Assembly: GCA_021927905.1 (NCBI GenBank)
Contig: BLLK01000029.1
Span: 434,001-498,000, forward strand
From: Chaetoceros tenuissimus
Lineage: Eukaryota > Bacillariophyta > Thalassiosirophyceae > Chaetocerotales > Chaetocerotaceae
Direction: 5' to 3'
DNA length: 64,000 nt
The position numbers were made by a program, and so were the translations under genes. Positions 30,120 to 43,978 of this stretch are shown here, piece after piece (position 1 is the first letter of the stretch; each line of letters opens with the position of its first letter). The notes beneath the pieces were generated by a model. The model searched no databases and was not told where the DNA came from. It worked only from the letters and a program-made list of their open reading frames with translations.

Positions 30120-30335
30120 AGGCCCTCTGTTGGATGAAAGATATATATTTGGAAAGGTATTCGTTGACGAGATATAGTCTAATTGAAATTTACAAATCGC
30201 TCTCTGCTTGATGAAAGATAGAATAGAAGGGATGCCTGATGCCTTTTGGATACAAAAACCGCCAACACGACTAAAAAGAATAGATTCCAAACAAAAAAAT
30301 CTTGCTCTGAGCAAATCGTTTTCGAGTGCAGTTGC
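30120..30335 (-). pseudogene. decayed 5' copy of the LRR_5 gene
   Basis: On the plus strand, GTTGGATGAAAGAT and CTTGATGAAAGAT recall the GTTGGACGAAAGAT unit of the intact gene. GCCAACACGACTAAAAAGA, then TCCAAAC, TCTTGCTCTGAGCAAATCG parallels GCCAAATAGACTAAAAAGA, then TCCAAAAGG, TCTAGCTCTAGACTGAATCG. Similarity is partial, with several indels. It probably arose by local duplication. Confidence 0.45.
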
Positions 30336-30904
30336 CAATTTCTTTTGTATCAAGTATACATGTCATTTTTAATTATTTTAAACTATATTATATCTTGCTT
30401 GATCTCCAAAATAAATTGTCACAAGGCTGTAAACCAAATTGGCAAAAAGCTAGAAATTTTTAGAAAAAGTGAGAGTGGATGCCCGTGAGAAACAGATGCT
30501 TGTCTTCAAAAATCTTCAGCAATCATTATCTACATACGTACGTATGCATTGACAGTCATTTCTTGCTTTTGGAACGAAATATTTCATGTGATTCCTCTAT
30601 TGAATTAAAAAGAGACTAGAAAAGACATCAACATTTTAGAAGCCGTACTCCTCATATTGAATTTGAAAATAAAAGATATAGGCATAAAATGCATATTTGA
30701 AAAGAAAAGTAGAGATCATAAATTGCTAGTGAGAGCTGAGAAGATAGGATTTCGAGTTTAGTTGAATTTAAGCTTATTTCAAAATACCAATCAAGGCACT
30801 ATTTTGACTACCTCCAACAAACCCTTCATAACAAGTTCGCTAGACTACGTAGTACTGCAGACGTAAAAAAACACAATTATATTTAATCAATCCTAAAGTT
30901 CGCC
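30336..30904. other. spacer 3' of ClpB
   Basis: AT-rich. It contains the second copy of a 43-bp dispersed repeat (30777-30819) about 90 bp past the ClpB stop, and a TACGTACGTATG palindrome near 30535. No gene is supported. Confidence 0.4.
30777..30819. repeat. short dispersed repeat, copy B
   Basis: Near-identical to 28092-28133. This copy lies within the expected 3' untranslated region of the ClpB gene. Confidence 0.7.
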
Positions 30905-33900
30905 TTAATTGAATGCCTCAGACTCAGCGTACATGTCTGTGTCATCAAATTCTTCTACGTCGTCGTCATCAACAGTCTCAGCATCTTCAATTCTATCTAT
31001 GTTCAGTCCATTATCTCCAGCCGTGACGAGGATTTTATCCCCATCATTAAAGTCACCCCTTAGAATTCCCTGTGCTGTTGATGTTTCCAATTCTCTCTGG
31101 ATTGCTCTCTTGAGTGGACGAGCACCGTAGATAGGATCAAATCCAACATCGGTTAAATAGTCATACGCGCTATCAGAAAGTGTCATAGAAATGTTACGGT
31201 CAGCAAGGCGTTTGGACAAACGATCTACCTCAAGCTTGACGATTCCGCGGAGAGCATCCTTTCCAAGACTGTTGAAGATTACATTCTCGTCAATTCTGTT
31301 CAAGAATTCTGGTTTGAACTTTTCTCTCATTGCCATCTGCACCTTCTCTTTCATCAGTGCTTGAGATTCTGGATCAGACTTTCCTCCTAGCTCAAGAATA
31401 TCTTGACTTCCAACATTACTTGTGAAAATAACCACGGTATTGCAAAAGTTAACATTCGTTCCCTTTGAGTCAGTTACATGACCATCATCAAGGAGTTGCA
31501 ACATTATATTGAAAACATCTGGATGTGCCTTCTCCATCTCATCAAACAAAACTACAGAATAAGGTTTACGACGAACTGCGTCGGTGAGCTGTCCTCCTTC
31601 TTCGTACCCAACGTATCCTAAAATTTATGACAGGGTTAGACTATTCTAGTAAACATTGTCCAGAAAAATTAGCACTTTGTTTGTCTTACCTGGCGGAGCT
31701 CCAACCAATCTACTGACAGTATGCTTCTCCATGTATTCAGACATGTCAATACGAATAATTGCTTCCTCTGTGTCAAACATAAACTGTGCAAGAGCCTTAC
31801 AAAGTTCAGTTTTTCCTACACCAGTAGGTCCCAAGAAGACCATGGATGCAATTGGCTTTGTTGGATCGTTAAGGCCAGCTCGAGAACGCTGAATAGCTTC
31901 AGTAACGACCTGGATAGCTTCGTCTTGTCCAACAACTCTATCTGCTAAGATCTCTCCCATGCGAAGAATGCGATCACGTTCGCTCTCGAGCATTCTCTGT
32001 GGAGGAATTCCTGTCCATGATGCAATCACATTTGCAATATCATCAGCAGTGACTTCATCACGAAGCATTTTTTCTCCATTTGCAGTATCTGGTGCTGCTT
32101 CTTCGGCAGCTGCTTCTAGAGTTGCAAGCTCTTCTTCCAATTTTGGTAAGACAGAAAACTTAAGCTCTGCTGCTTCATTAAGATTATAATCGCGTTCAGC
32201 CTTCTCAATATCAAGTTGCACAGCTGCAATCTCTTCCTTCAAATCTTGGAGTCTGTCAACGCCTCCCCTTTCAGCTTCCCATTTCATTGTGAGTTCATCC
32301 GATCTGATTCGTAGGGAATCTATTTCGTTATCAAGATTTCTAATTCGGTCAAATACTGCTGCATCATTACTGTCTTCAGCGTCAGACTTAAGTGATAGAC
32401 GCTCCATTTCCAACTGGATGATCTTTCTGTCAATTTCATCAAGAATAGTTGGTTTCGATGTGAGTTCATTTTTCAACTTTGCACAGGCCTCGTCAACTAG
32501 ATCAATAGCCTTGTCTGGTAAAAATCTATCTGGGATATAGCGGTGGGACAATTTCGCAGCAGCCAAAAGAGCTTCGTCACGAATACGAACACCGTGGTGA
32601 AGTTCGTATCTTGGTTTGAGTCCACGAAGAATAGATACGGCGTCCTCTGGAGATGGCTGATCAACCATTACTTGTTGAAAACGACGCTCGAGAGCCTTAT
32701 CCTTCTCGATAAATTGGCGGTACTCATTCACAGTTGTAGCACCAATACATCTGATCTTACCACGAGCAAGAGCAGGTTTAAGTAAGTTAGAAGCATCCAT
32801 TGATCCTTGTGCTGCTCCAGCACCAACTAGGGTATGCATCTCATCAATAAACAAAACGATCTCTCCGTCACTTCCTTGTACTTCCTCTAAGACGGCCTTG
32901 AGACGCTCCTCAAACTCTCCACGCATTGTTGCCCCCGCAACCAATGCTCCAAGGTCGAGACCAATCAATTTACATGGTGGTTTCATGGAATCTGGTACAT
33001 CACCTGCTATCATACGCTGTGCAATTCCCTCTGCAATTGCAGTTTTTCCTACACCCCTGTTAAGGAAAATGATGTATGTGAGATTGTGATCATCTTGAAA
33101 AAGAAAGTTGTGATATGTTTTGCACTTACGGATCTCCAATCAAAACTGGATTATTCTTTCTTCTTCTGGACAAAATCTGGATTGCACGACGGATTTCGTC
33201 GTCACGTCCAATAACAGGGTCAAGTTTTCCCTCTGCAGCTTGCGCAGTAAAATCAATCCCATATTTGTCCAATGCATCATACATGTTCTCAGCTGTTCTG
33301 GAAGTAGCTGGACCACTCTTTTCACGTTCAGCTTGTACAGCAGAGAGGACATCACTATAGGATTTTCCAAGCTTTGAAAGAGCATCCTTTGTGAATTGAT
33401 CTTCTCTAGAGAGAGCAAGAAGCAACGCTTCTGATGAAACAAAAGAATCCTACAAGTAAAGGGAGCTTTAGAAACAAGATAACGAATACGTGAGACATTG
33501 TGTTGATGAACCAAAACTACTTACACCTAGCATCATCTTCGCATTTCTAGCAGCTTCAAGAACCTTCACCATGGAAGGGGTCATTACTTTCTGCGCCGAT
33601 GCATCCCCTGTGAGCTTAGGTTGCTTGCTCATGTGAACCTCCAATTGCTTGCTAAGTTTGACAGGGTCAATATCCGCTTTCAACAAAATCTTCTTGACAG
33701 CACTGTGTGCACTTTCAGCATTCTCTCCAGCGTTGTGTTTGGTTGGGCTAAGAAGGATATCAAGAAGCATGGCAGAGTCTACATTGTTTGAATCGTAGTA
33801 ATCAGCTGCCTTGGTGAGAGCCGCAACACAAGCCCATGCAGATTCTGTATATTTTCCCTCGTTGAAGTCATCATTTGCCATTTGAAGAGAAGTGAATGAT

Positions 33901-34091
33901 CTTCTTTGCTGCGCAAATGGATTAGTGGAACTTCCGATGATAGGAGCAAAATAGTTCTGGGTAGTGCTCAAGTTATTTGCATTCCTAGTCTCTACAGCTC
34001 TTGATGCACGATGTGGTGCAAAACCATGGACAGAAGATCCTAATAGTAAAGAAGCTAGGAGAATATTCTTGTATTTGTGTGAAAGCATCAT
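30905..34091 (-). CDS. clpB: plastid-targeted ClpB disaggregase (Hsp100)
   Basis: Four exons: 34091-33525, 33449-33130, 33056-31690 and 31617-30905, with introns of 75, 73 and 72 nt, giving 988 residues. The N-terminus ([19 protein letters not shown]) is a signal peptide ending in GFAP, as in diatom plastid presequences. Then come the Clp N-domain, AAA1 with Walker [14 protein letters not shown] (the codon for P is split by intron 2), the Glu/Leu-rich coiled-coil M-domain ([11 protein letters not shown] to [14 protein letters not shown]) that separates ClpB from ClpC, and AAA2 with [15 protein letters not shown] and [11 protein letters not shown] (split by intron 3). The C-terminus is acidic. 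ClpB with Hsp70 re-solubilises aggregated proteins in an ATP-driven way. Divergent from NOT1. Confidence 0.93.
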
Positions 34092-34616
34092 CGTAGATTT
34101 GTTTTTGTCTAATGAAATATATATACGTTTCCTTTTCTGTTTGTATTTCTTGTTTTATGAAATTGCCTGTTAACTGGTTTTATTATGGCAACTTTTGAAA
34201 AGATTTCTATGGAAGAATGCAATCAAGTCCTATCGTGAATTGATTTAGTTTTATGTGTTCGAGAGGTCGATGTTCGTGTGGTGACAACATGTTACCTGAG
34301 ATTTCGAAAGATTTCAAATTTTGGGGGCTATTGTAAAAAAGGCCTAGAATGAATTTTCAAAAAATCTCTCTTTTTCGTTTATGCTACCGTAGTGAAACTG
34401 GTTCTGAGAAATACTATCTATTTTCTTCCCTCTCCCTTCCCCTTCTTTTCCTTTTAGAACTCCAGAGATGGAATACGAAGAGCAGAGTGATGAAATAAAA
34501 ACGGATTCCATAGGCACAAACTAATAAGAACTGGATATAAACGCGTCTGTGTACTTCAATAAATTTAGAGAACTCAAGGCGTAGTAATAAATATATAATA
34601 TTGCAGGGGATGGCCC
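34092..34616. promoter_or_regulatory. divergent promoter region, ClpB / NOT1
   Basis: 525 bp between two head-to-head genes. Heat-shock elements might be expected for a ClpB promoter, but I could not identify a convincing nGAAn array by eye. A TTGCAG/GGG lies 9 bp before the NOT1 start and could be a 5' UTR splice acceptor. Confidence 0.45.
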
Positions 34617-37600
34617 ATGGTTCAGGGCATCAATAAAGGGGGAATAGATAAAAACAACATTAATTCCACAAGCCAGAACATATCTGCGAACGCACAGCAA
34701 CTTCCTTTTACATCACAGGAACAAATTGAATTGAACGCGGAAGTCAACGCAAATAAGAAGAAAGGCAGTACTAGAGCGGATATTGACTCTTACCTTCACG
34801 CGTATATTGCACAGCTGGTGAGTGATAGATGCTGTTTCTGTTTGTATGTTCTGTCCACTGTGTCTTTCATTTCTGCAGCAAGTGTTGGTCAATTGAACTG
34901 TTTTTGATGTTTTCTTGGTAGTGACATAAACTGACTTTTAATTTTAATCTAACCAACACATCATAGGCAAAAGGAATCAACGGTGATAACGTTCAGAGCA
35001 GTTTTGCGGAATTACAACTTTTGTCAAAATCTGAACCGCAAGTTATCACAGAATTTCTAGGGCATTTATTATCCGACCTCACTCAACACTTGGAGAAAAG
35101 TAACGCTGCAAAACTTCCACAGGGTAAAGCGAAAACCGAAGCTCTTCAACTAGTCCTTGCCAAATCAGCTAACAGCTACGATTTCCCAACTGTAGTTTGC
35201 ACGGCATTACAGCACACTCATAATATTGGACGAAGCGCAAACGCAGGTCTTGCTTTTACATCCCTAGTACAGTACCTCAAAAACTCAACCACTGTCAACA
35301 TTGGAGTTGTAATTCTTTGCACTTCTATCTGTTCAGGTTGGCGTTCGATATCAAACGATTCTTTAGTACTAGATCTTGCTACTCGAATTCTCCTAAGTGA
35401 TTTGGAGAAAGACATTGAATCCACAAATTGTAAAAATTACAGCACTGCCCTAAGAGAGGCTATTCTAATAGTATTGTCATCAAGCAAGGTAAGACTTACT
35501 ACCACACTTTTTCCAAGTTTTGTTCTACATTTTCACTCATCCCATTTCTTTTCATCACTAATATCAGGCGGTTGATACTCAGAGTCCGAGTGTACGACAT
35601 TTGATCAAAAAAATATCACTTGTTGAACCCAAACAAAATATTGAATTAAAGGCAAAAATGGCGGATCGTCTATCACCATCTGGAGCAGGTCTCATCACAA
35701 ATATTCTTGCTGAGTGCGGCCCAGCATGTGCACAGTCAGTGTTTGCCTTACGCGATACACTTCGCCAAATCAGAGGAAGCACTACATTGAATGAAGCTGT
35801 AATGGCTCATCTCATTCACTTTTTTTCTCAGAGGACTGATTGGAACCAAGGAAATATTGCACAAGTTTTAGCAGAAGACTACTCTCACTTAAACTGGGAC
35901 CAGGTAGCTCTGAGCTTTGATTTTCCAGAATTCCATATTCGCGATAGAGGGCATCTCAAATCATTTGTAGAACTGTACAAAGCTGCTGCGAAGAAGGTCT
36001 TTCCGGTGCAAGCTTTAACAATGTCTCAATGGTCAAATTCGTCAGGATTGCTTTCCTTCATTGAGAATTCCTTTCTCATGCCAGAATCGATTGTCTATTA
36101 CCCCTTGACAGAAGATGAGGAGAGAAATGCAGCAATTGCTGATCATTTACAGAACACCGTGTGCATAAATAAAAGAGCTTGGGCATCTCAGCAAGTTATG
36201 CTTCTTTTGATGAAGTTCTCAGATGACCCAAATCTTTTACCTCGTGTACAAAACTTGTTTCGAGATGGAATTGCCATTTATCCTGAAATCATTGTGTGCA
36301 CTTTCACTACAATCCTCACGCTGAATCTCCCAATCTTTGGAGAAAAATTAAAAAATGCAGTATTGCAAGAAATTATCAACGTGTTTTTCGTTTCGCCGAA
36401 AGTGCGCAATATTGTTGGTTCTATCAAGAGAGTTTTGGCTATCAGTGAGCAACTCACATTTATTTACATTCTTCAGGCTTGGAAAAATGCGCATGTTGAG
36501 AGTCGTGTGAATATTCTTGAAAATGTAGTTTCACTTGTTGCCAGAGTAGAACCAGATAACTATAGGCAATTGTTTCTGGGAGGGAATCGATACCAGAGTG
36601 ACAGGCGTGAGCTAAACCTTGGAGTTGCGATGTTTCTGCATGACCGCAATAAGCTTGGATTGGAAGATTACTTGAAATCTCAATTTGAATGCTACAAAAC
36701 TGATGCTGTCATTGATGTGATTTCTTTTATTTCAAAACATCATGATCATATGAAAGTTGTCAACTACGAAGCTAAGAAGTCACTTTTATGTGAAGCAACG
36801 ACTGTAATTTGCTTCAAGTTCCTAGAAACGCTTGAGGGTAGCAACATTTTAAGTCAAGCTTATACACCAAGTAATACTGGTATGACTTTGGGCGAAACTA
36901 AGAAAGCGCTGTGGAGAGAAATTTGCGAGAAACATCCTAGAATTAATGAACAGCTGAGAAATCCAACCAGTAAAGATGATATTGAAGAAGAGGCCAACAA
37001 ATATTTTCAACAAATCTACAAGGGAGAGAAAGATATTGATGATGTCATTCGAATGTTGACACAATTCAAGAAATCTGGGAACAGTAGAGAGAATGATATT
37101 TTCGCTTGTATGATTCATAATCTCTTTGATGAATACCGATTCTTTTCGAAGTATCCTGACAAGGAACTGAGAATCACTGGGATTTTGTTTGGTAAACTGA
37201 TTCAAGAGCAACTTGTCTCAAGTATTACTCTTGGAATAGCACTAAGATATGTGTTGGAAGCTCTTCGCAAAACCGGAAATAAGAAAATGTTTACTTTTGG
37301 TATGTATGCATTGGAGCAATTCAAAGATCGCCTTCATGAATGGCCACAATATTGCTCGCACATTGTACAAATTCAGGGCCTCAAGGATAACTATCAAGAA
37401 CTTGTCAATAATATTGAAGCAGCAAGACAACAACATGCTGGACAAAATGCTGGAGCAGGGTCAATTGGGAGTGTTACAAATGATTCAACCTCTGTTTCAT
37501 CCGAAAGTAAACATACAGCTAGAGTTCCATCCACTGTGAATGTACAAATCCCAAATGGAGTCATGCCCTCTTCACTAGACTCAGCTCCTCCTTCTCCAAG

Positions 37601-40600
37601 CAAAAGAGAAGCTGTTTTTGGTCCGGGATTAGGGAGAGCTGTTACAGAAAGTAAGGAAGATGTCCAGCATGAAGGACCTAGTGGACAGACAAAAGATCGC
37701 ATTCAGAAACTCATGAATAACGTTACCGCCGATAATGCTGAACAAACTGCGATGGAGGTGAAAAATATTCTTGATCGCAGACACTTCAACTGGCTTGGCC
37801 ATTATCTTGTTGTCAAACGAATTAGTTCTCAGGTGAACTATCATCATGTATATCTTTCTTTTCTTGAACATTTAGGGGATTATGGAAAAGAACTCTTTGA
37901 TGCAATCCTTTCCAGTTTATATTTAAATGTTGGAAGTCTTCTAAAGTCGAAAGAAATCACCTCTTCCTCAAACAAGCGTACTGTTTTGAAAACCTTGGGA
38001 AGTTGGCTTGGTCTGATTACACTTGCACGAAATAAACCAATTTTACAGATTACCTTGGATTGTAAAGAACTTTTATACCAAGGATATGAAACTGGAAGAC
38101 TAATTGCAATTACTCCTTTCGTTGCCAAGATTTTGGAGGGAGCGAAAAATTCTCAAGTTTTTCGACCACCAAATCCATGGGTGATGGGTCTGTTGGGAGT
38201 ATTTAGGTCTCTTTATGAAGTTGAAGACTTGAAGATGAACATTAAGTTTGAGGTTGAAGTGTTATGTAAGAATCTGGGATTGTCTCTCAGTGATATTCCT
38301 CTCCGTAGTGAGGATCTAGCCAAAAGAATTCCACCAAATAAAATCTCAAATCAAGACTTCAATGTGAAAAGCTCTGGTGTTAATAGCCAAAGACCAGGCA
38401 CTCCAGGTGGTGATAAAAGTGTGGGTGGTGCACCAGCAACCTCGACGCCATCTCTTAGACTTGGCGCATCCTCACCTGCTGCAGCTGGATCAAAACATCA
38501 ACAGACAGTTATTCCGAATCTTGATAGATATGTTACTATTAACCCTGATCTTGTACAGCTATTCCAGCAACTTGGACCAACCAGTTTGTTGGATGAGTCT
38601 AGTTTAAAGAGATGTGTTCCTATCGCAGTAGATAGAGCCATTCGTGATATCATTCAACCAGTTGTTGAGCGCAGTGTCACGATTGCATGTATTACTACCA
38701 AAGAAATTGTCACGAAGGACTTCGCAATGGAGAGTGATGAGAAGAAGATGAGGAAATATGCACAGCTCATGGTAGCCAACCTTGCAGGTAGTTTGGCACT
38801 TGTTGCATGTCGTGAACCTCTCAAGGTTAGTATTTCGACTCACTTGAAACAGCTTCTTGTGAATACTGCAGCAGGAAATACTTCAGGAACAAATAGTCAG
38901 GCTAGCGTGCTTGGTGAAGCTGCAGAGAATGTAATTGAACAATGTGTGGCAATTGTTTCACAAGATAACCTAGACCTTGGATGTACTCTCATTGAAAAGG
39001 CTGCTACAGAGAAGGCGGTACGGGATATCGAGGAGTCAATTTGCGACGATCTTGCCAAACGTCAAAAGCATCGTGAGATGACAGGAAAACCATTTTTCGA
39101 CATGTCGATTTTCAATCCAAACCAAAGATACCCAGAAGCACTCCCAGAGCCTTTGCGTCCAAAACCAGGTGGTCTTCGAAGGGAACAGTTACAAGTATAT
39201 GAAGCGTTCCATCGCATTCCTAGACAGCCTACTGCACAACAGAATAATTCTTTGAATTCAGCTAGTGTGACAGGTAGTGCCAGCGGCAGATTTAATTTTG
39301 AGCTTATAACTAACATTGCTACAAAGCTCGAAAATTCAGTCACGACCACTCTTGCCCAGTATGGGGCTCGTGCACCTGAGATTACTCTGAGTAAAATTCA
39401 TGCAGAGCATGACATCAAAAAATTAATTCTAGCTGCTAAACATATGACTATGGAAGTTGCTGAGAATGGGACATTATCTGCGGCAGAAAAGGACTCTGCT
39501 CTTGGTTTCGCACAGCACATTTTTAAGAGACTTTACGAATTAAGACTTTCCGAGCCCCTTCGTTTAGAAGCTTTTGTTGCTTTACTTGAAGCTCTCAATA
39601 TTTGTTGTCGTGATCTTGAGACCAATTTAGGCACATGGGCCACGTATGCTCCATCTGAGACTGATGCTCAGCGCAAGCTTCATCGTACTGTTCTTCTACT
39701 TCTTTTACGTAGCAAACTTCTTCAGGTATCTGGTTTGGATAGATACTTGTGTGAAAGAATTGACCGGGGTAGAAATATTGTTTGGCTCGAATTCACCATG
39801 GCCCTCATCCGCACTGCTGTTCATGAGAAAATTTTCAATTTGAAAGACTTACCTCAGACGATTGGCGTCATAGTTGAATTGAGCAAGAGTGGTGGTCAAA
39901 GCAATCAAATTGCGCAGTGGCTGAGGGTTGTTGAAGAGTCGAATCATGATAAGAATGTTACACAAGCTAGCACATCAGTCCTGAATGCATCTGTGCAAAT
40001 GAAGTCAGTGTCAACCAAGGCTTCACAGCCTTACAAGAGCAGTATCTCAATGACTTCTCTGGCGAATCTTGCTAGTGCACCAGCAAGAGCATTGGAGTCA
40101 ATTAAAACGACTTCGCGTGATGATCCGCAAAACTTGAAAGAAAGAATCATCATGCTTTTAGATGGATGGATGAGAATCATCAATGATGTAGGAAGCACTG
40201 AAAAACAGCTGCAGTATATTCAGCTCTTGCAGCAAAATGGAATTGGTTCTAATGAAGAACAAAACGAGCGCTTTTTCCGTGTCAGTACCGAAGTTCTTGT
40301 GGCAGCAGTTTTGAAGGACAGCAATGAGAAGAAGACACTGAATTACAACGTGATTGACAGCTATAGCAAGTTGATTGTAGCTTTAATGACAAACCTCAAT
40401 CCGAGTGGCAATAGCGATGATATTGGGAATCAGCGAGTAGCTCTTCTCAATCAAATTCTTGGTGTTACTATGCGTACAATGATGGCAAGTTATGAAAATG
40501 CGAAGAGATCAAGTGCTCAAAAGGTTCCGAAATGGGATCAGAGACCGTGGTTTAGACTTCTTCTCAACCTTGTCATGGATCTAAATTCCCCTAGTCCTAT

Positions 40601-41654
40601 TTTTGATCCAATTGGACGTGGGATCCGCAGAGTTTTTGGAAGTGCATTCCACGTTGTTCAGCCTCTAGTAATGCCAGGATTTGCTTTTGCTTGGCTAGAA
40701 CTCATTTCACATAGAATGTTTTTGTGCAACCTTCTCTCGGAAAAGGGACAGAATGGTTTTGGTCTAGCGCATCAGCTCCTCATTGATCTACTATTATTTT
40801 TGGAACCTCATCTAAAGCAAGATGATATGTCTGAGTCGATGACTAACTTTTTCAAGGGGAGTATGAGAGTTTTGTTGTTGCTACTTCATGATTTTCCTTC
40901 ATTCCTCGCAAGTTTCCATTTATCTTTCTGTAACGTGATTCCAGAGAATTGTGTTCAGTTGCGTAGTGTGATCCTCTCCGCAGTACCTCGTGGGATGAGT
41001 GTTCCTGATCCATTCACTCCCAACTTGAAGATTGATGTAATCCCTGAGATGTCCCAGAATCCAGCTATCCTTTCTAATGTTGTTGGTCCAATCAATGCTA
41101 TGCGCAATGACCTCGACAATTTTTTGAAGAATCGCCAGTCAACAGAATTCCTAAGAACTCTTCTACCACGTCTATACAAGGATGGTTCAAAGGAAATTGA
41201 TCACTGTAGAGTGAATGCGCTTGTTTTGTACTTAGGGATGCATGCAGTTGCAAGACAGCAAAACTCACAGATTTCAAATCACTCAGCAGAGATGGATATC
41301 ATGCAAAAGTTGATGGAATTAAATGATCATGGAAGGTACATTGTACTGAACGCAGTCGCAAATAATCTACGATTCCCCTCGAGTCACACACATTACTTCT
41401 CTTGTGTAATGTTGTTCCTTTTCAGTGAAGGCAAGGATGAAGGTGTGAGAGAGCAGGTCACTCGCGTGCTTCTCGAACGCCTGATTGTACATAGACCACA
41501 TCCTTGGGGTCTCGTCGTTACATTTATTGAATTGATCAAGAACCAACGCTACCAGTTCTGGAGTCATCCTTTTACGAGATGTGCAACTGAGATTGAAAAG
41601 GTCTTTGAAGGGGTTGCTAGAAGCTGCTTGACTCCAAGTGTTCAGAAGGATTGA
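34617..41654 (+). CDS. NOT1: CCR4-NOT complex scaffold NOT1
   Basis: Three exons: 34617-34817, 34967-35488 and 35568-41654, all phase 0 (introns 149 and 79 nt), giving 2,269 residues, close to human CNOT1. NOT1 is the platform that binds the CCR4-CAF1 deadenylases and NOT2/3 and controls mRNA decay. Seen in order: an N-terminal HEAT-like region; the MIF4G-type CAF1-binding region (KNILDRRHFNWLGHYLVVKR); the CNOT9-binding DUF3819 (VDRAIRDIIQPVVERSVTIA, LVACREPLKVSI); and the C-terminal NOT1 superfamily domain (PIGRGIRRVFGSAFHVVQPL, GFAFAWLELISHRMF). Ser/Pro-rich linkers separate them. The longer second and third open frames begin at TTG codons only because their true starts are splice acceptors. 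Start: first ATG in frame, 34617. Confidence 0.93.
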
Positions 41655-42068
41655 CACGAGTAAGTATCGCTACAAGGAAGGAAAACGCTCTTTTTGAAGC
41701 ATGTAACTACTGTACTACATAAATAATCAAGATGCATTAGAATAAAGAAAGTAGTGTTCCTTCTTAGATAATCGCAACCGTTGTTATTTCCAAATACAAA
41801 AGATCCATGATGATCATAGTCTAATCTGGTTTCGCCAGTATCATTACTATGATGATGAACTATTAACTCTTAATACATGAGGATCTTCTATACCAGCAGT
41901 TACATCAATATCTTGTAGTATTTCATTGTCATGCGAAATAACGTCTTCCTATCATATCATTATTTTTACGTTCTCAAATGCACATACATAGTGTACTTTC
42001 CTACTACCATGTACAAAAATATGCCACCGCACATGAGTTTGAACCATACAATTAATCGTGTACTCTCG
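41655..42068. other. convergent 3' intergenic region
   Basis: 414 bp between the stops of NOT1 (+) and glutathione synthetase (-). It must hold both polyadenylation regions. No gene is seen. Confidence 0.45.
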
Positions 42069-43978
42069 TCAACATAGGTACGGACTTGAGAGAGTTGCAA
42101 ATCCAGACGCAACTCCTCCTTCATCAACGTTACTAAACTTTGTTCGAAGAAGAAATCCCGAGTATTCATTATGGATAATCTTTCCATCAGATCCTCTTAC
42201 AATTGTTCCAAAGCAACCTAATTCGGATATACTCTCGCTTGGACCATTACCTTCTACAAGGCCTGCTCTTAAAAGAACTGCAGATTGCTTTGGTGGGAAT
42301 AGTCTCTGCATAAGGATGAATTCGGCCAAGTCCTCTCCTAGTGAAATGGTTCCATCCTTGTTCCTAGAAATATTCTCTCCTATTTTCTTCGCCATGTTGC
42401 TACCATAATAATTATACCCACCCCCTTCTCTTTGGGGTTTGAGAACATATTGATCTTCCTTGCCTGTAATGACTTCATTTACAGCTGCTAGATCTACATC
42501 TGTTACATCTTCACCTAAGGAATATAGCCCGGCAAAAGCCTCACGCATGTTTTCAATATCAATGATTTTTCCGATCTCATCTTTCCCAAAAAAGTTTTCG
42601 ACAACACCATGTCGGGCTAATTCTTGTTGAACTTTTTTGGTCCCTGCCAAGTGATATCTAAAACGCAAGTCGGAAATGAATGGAATCTGAAAATGCAAAA
42701 TTAGAATCACAAAAGGATAAACTTACCCTAAGTTTGGACATTTTGTAGCTCTGGATCTTTCAATAGTCTCTCGAGACTCCCATTCTATGCCGTCGTAACC
42801 ATCTGGGTAATCTGTGGGAGCATAACCGGCACGGAAATAAACCAAACTCACTTCATATTTTGTTGGAATTGATCCAACAGATCCATCTCCACTTGCATCT
42901 GGTGAAATATAGAGTGCTCCAGTGACTTCGTCCATTTTTAATTGAGATTTTGCTTTTGTAAGTGACATTCTCACCACTGGTACTTTGTGATTATTCCAAA
43001 GCTGAAACTCTAACATACGTTGGTCTACTGTGTTTGTTTCTCCCTCTTGAACCACGAATAACACAACGGTTGGGATTGATGGACTATATTTTGAAATGTA
43101 ATTCTCATGTGCAACATTCATGGCATTTGGTAGATTCGTGAGTGCAGGATTTGTAGGAACTCCTACCTCTGTATCTTCTCTAGCCGAGTACTCCTGTCCC
43201 ATGACAGCTTTTCGATTGGTGTCAAGCCATTCCTTCGCATAAAACAGAAATAAGTAAATTAATTGAAAGCCAGATTCTCCCTATTTCAACTTTTCCAAAA
43301 ACTCACCTCCAGTTCAAGGTCAAAGCGCTCAGTCAATTGTTTGTGTAACCCAGCGACATTAACTGCTAAGCCAGCAAATGAGGCTGCGATGGTGTTTAGT
43401 TCTACTTGCTTCAGTCCATAGCCATTATCAATATTTCCGTCAATAGGATTGAGCATGTAATCTGAACGAGTGATACCCAAGGCATCTGCTTCTTTTGCAA
43501 AGTTTGGCCTATTGTCATCTTCCTTCATGTAAATGTCAGTGTAGAGCTCCAAAAGCTTTTTGGTGTAATCATCTTTGCTTACAACACCATGTTCACCTCC
43601 TAGTGTATCATGTAAAAATGTGCCATCTTTACTGATTCTGTCAACCAACAGATTAAAATAAGGGGCGAGACATTTTGCATCTTGAAACGCCGAACTGGGG
43701 AATGCATTTGGCAAGAGTGAGATTGGAGCACATTGGTATGCTACAGACTTGGAATCCGTTTTATCACGTTTTACCTCAACTTGTAATCCATTTGCAGCAG
43801 CGTAGGAGTTTGCGTGATTTGTCAACTTTTCGAGTGGAATTTTCATGTTGAGAGCGCTCTTCTTCGAGTTGTTGCTTCGGGTTATTCTTGAATTAAAGTG
43901 TGGAAAAGAAATGTCAAAAGAACTTGAAAGAGTTGATGATGATGACAAAAGAAAGGTCAAAAAAGTACTGTAGTGCAT
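42069..43978 (-). CDS. GSS: glutathione synthetase (eukaryotic type)
   Basis: Three exons: 43978-43307, 43232-42727 and 42657-42069, with introns of 74 and 69 nt, giving 588 residues (human enzyme 474). It joins gamma-glutamylcysteine and glycine using ATP to make glutathione. Family motifs: LNPIDGNIDNGYGLKQVELN, YHLAGTKKVQQEL (formed across intron 2), the glycine-rich ATP loop LKPQREGGGYNYYG, and the substrate loop DEGGVASGF at the C-terminus. About 60 extra N-terminal residues begin MHYSTFLTFLLSSSS and end before MKIPLEKL. They look like a targeting sequence, but no clear AFAP motif is present, so the compartment is uncertain. The first intron ends in GCGAAG, an unusual acceptor. Divergent from SMC4. 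Confidence 0.92.
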
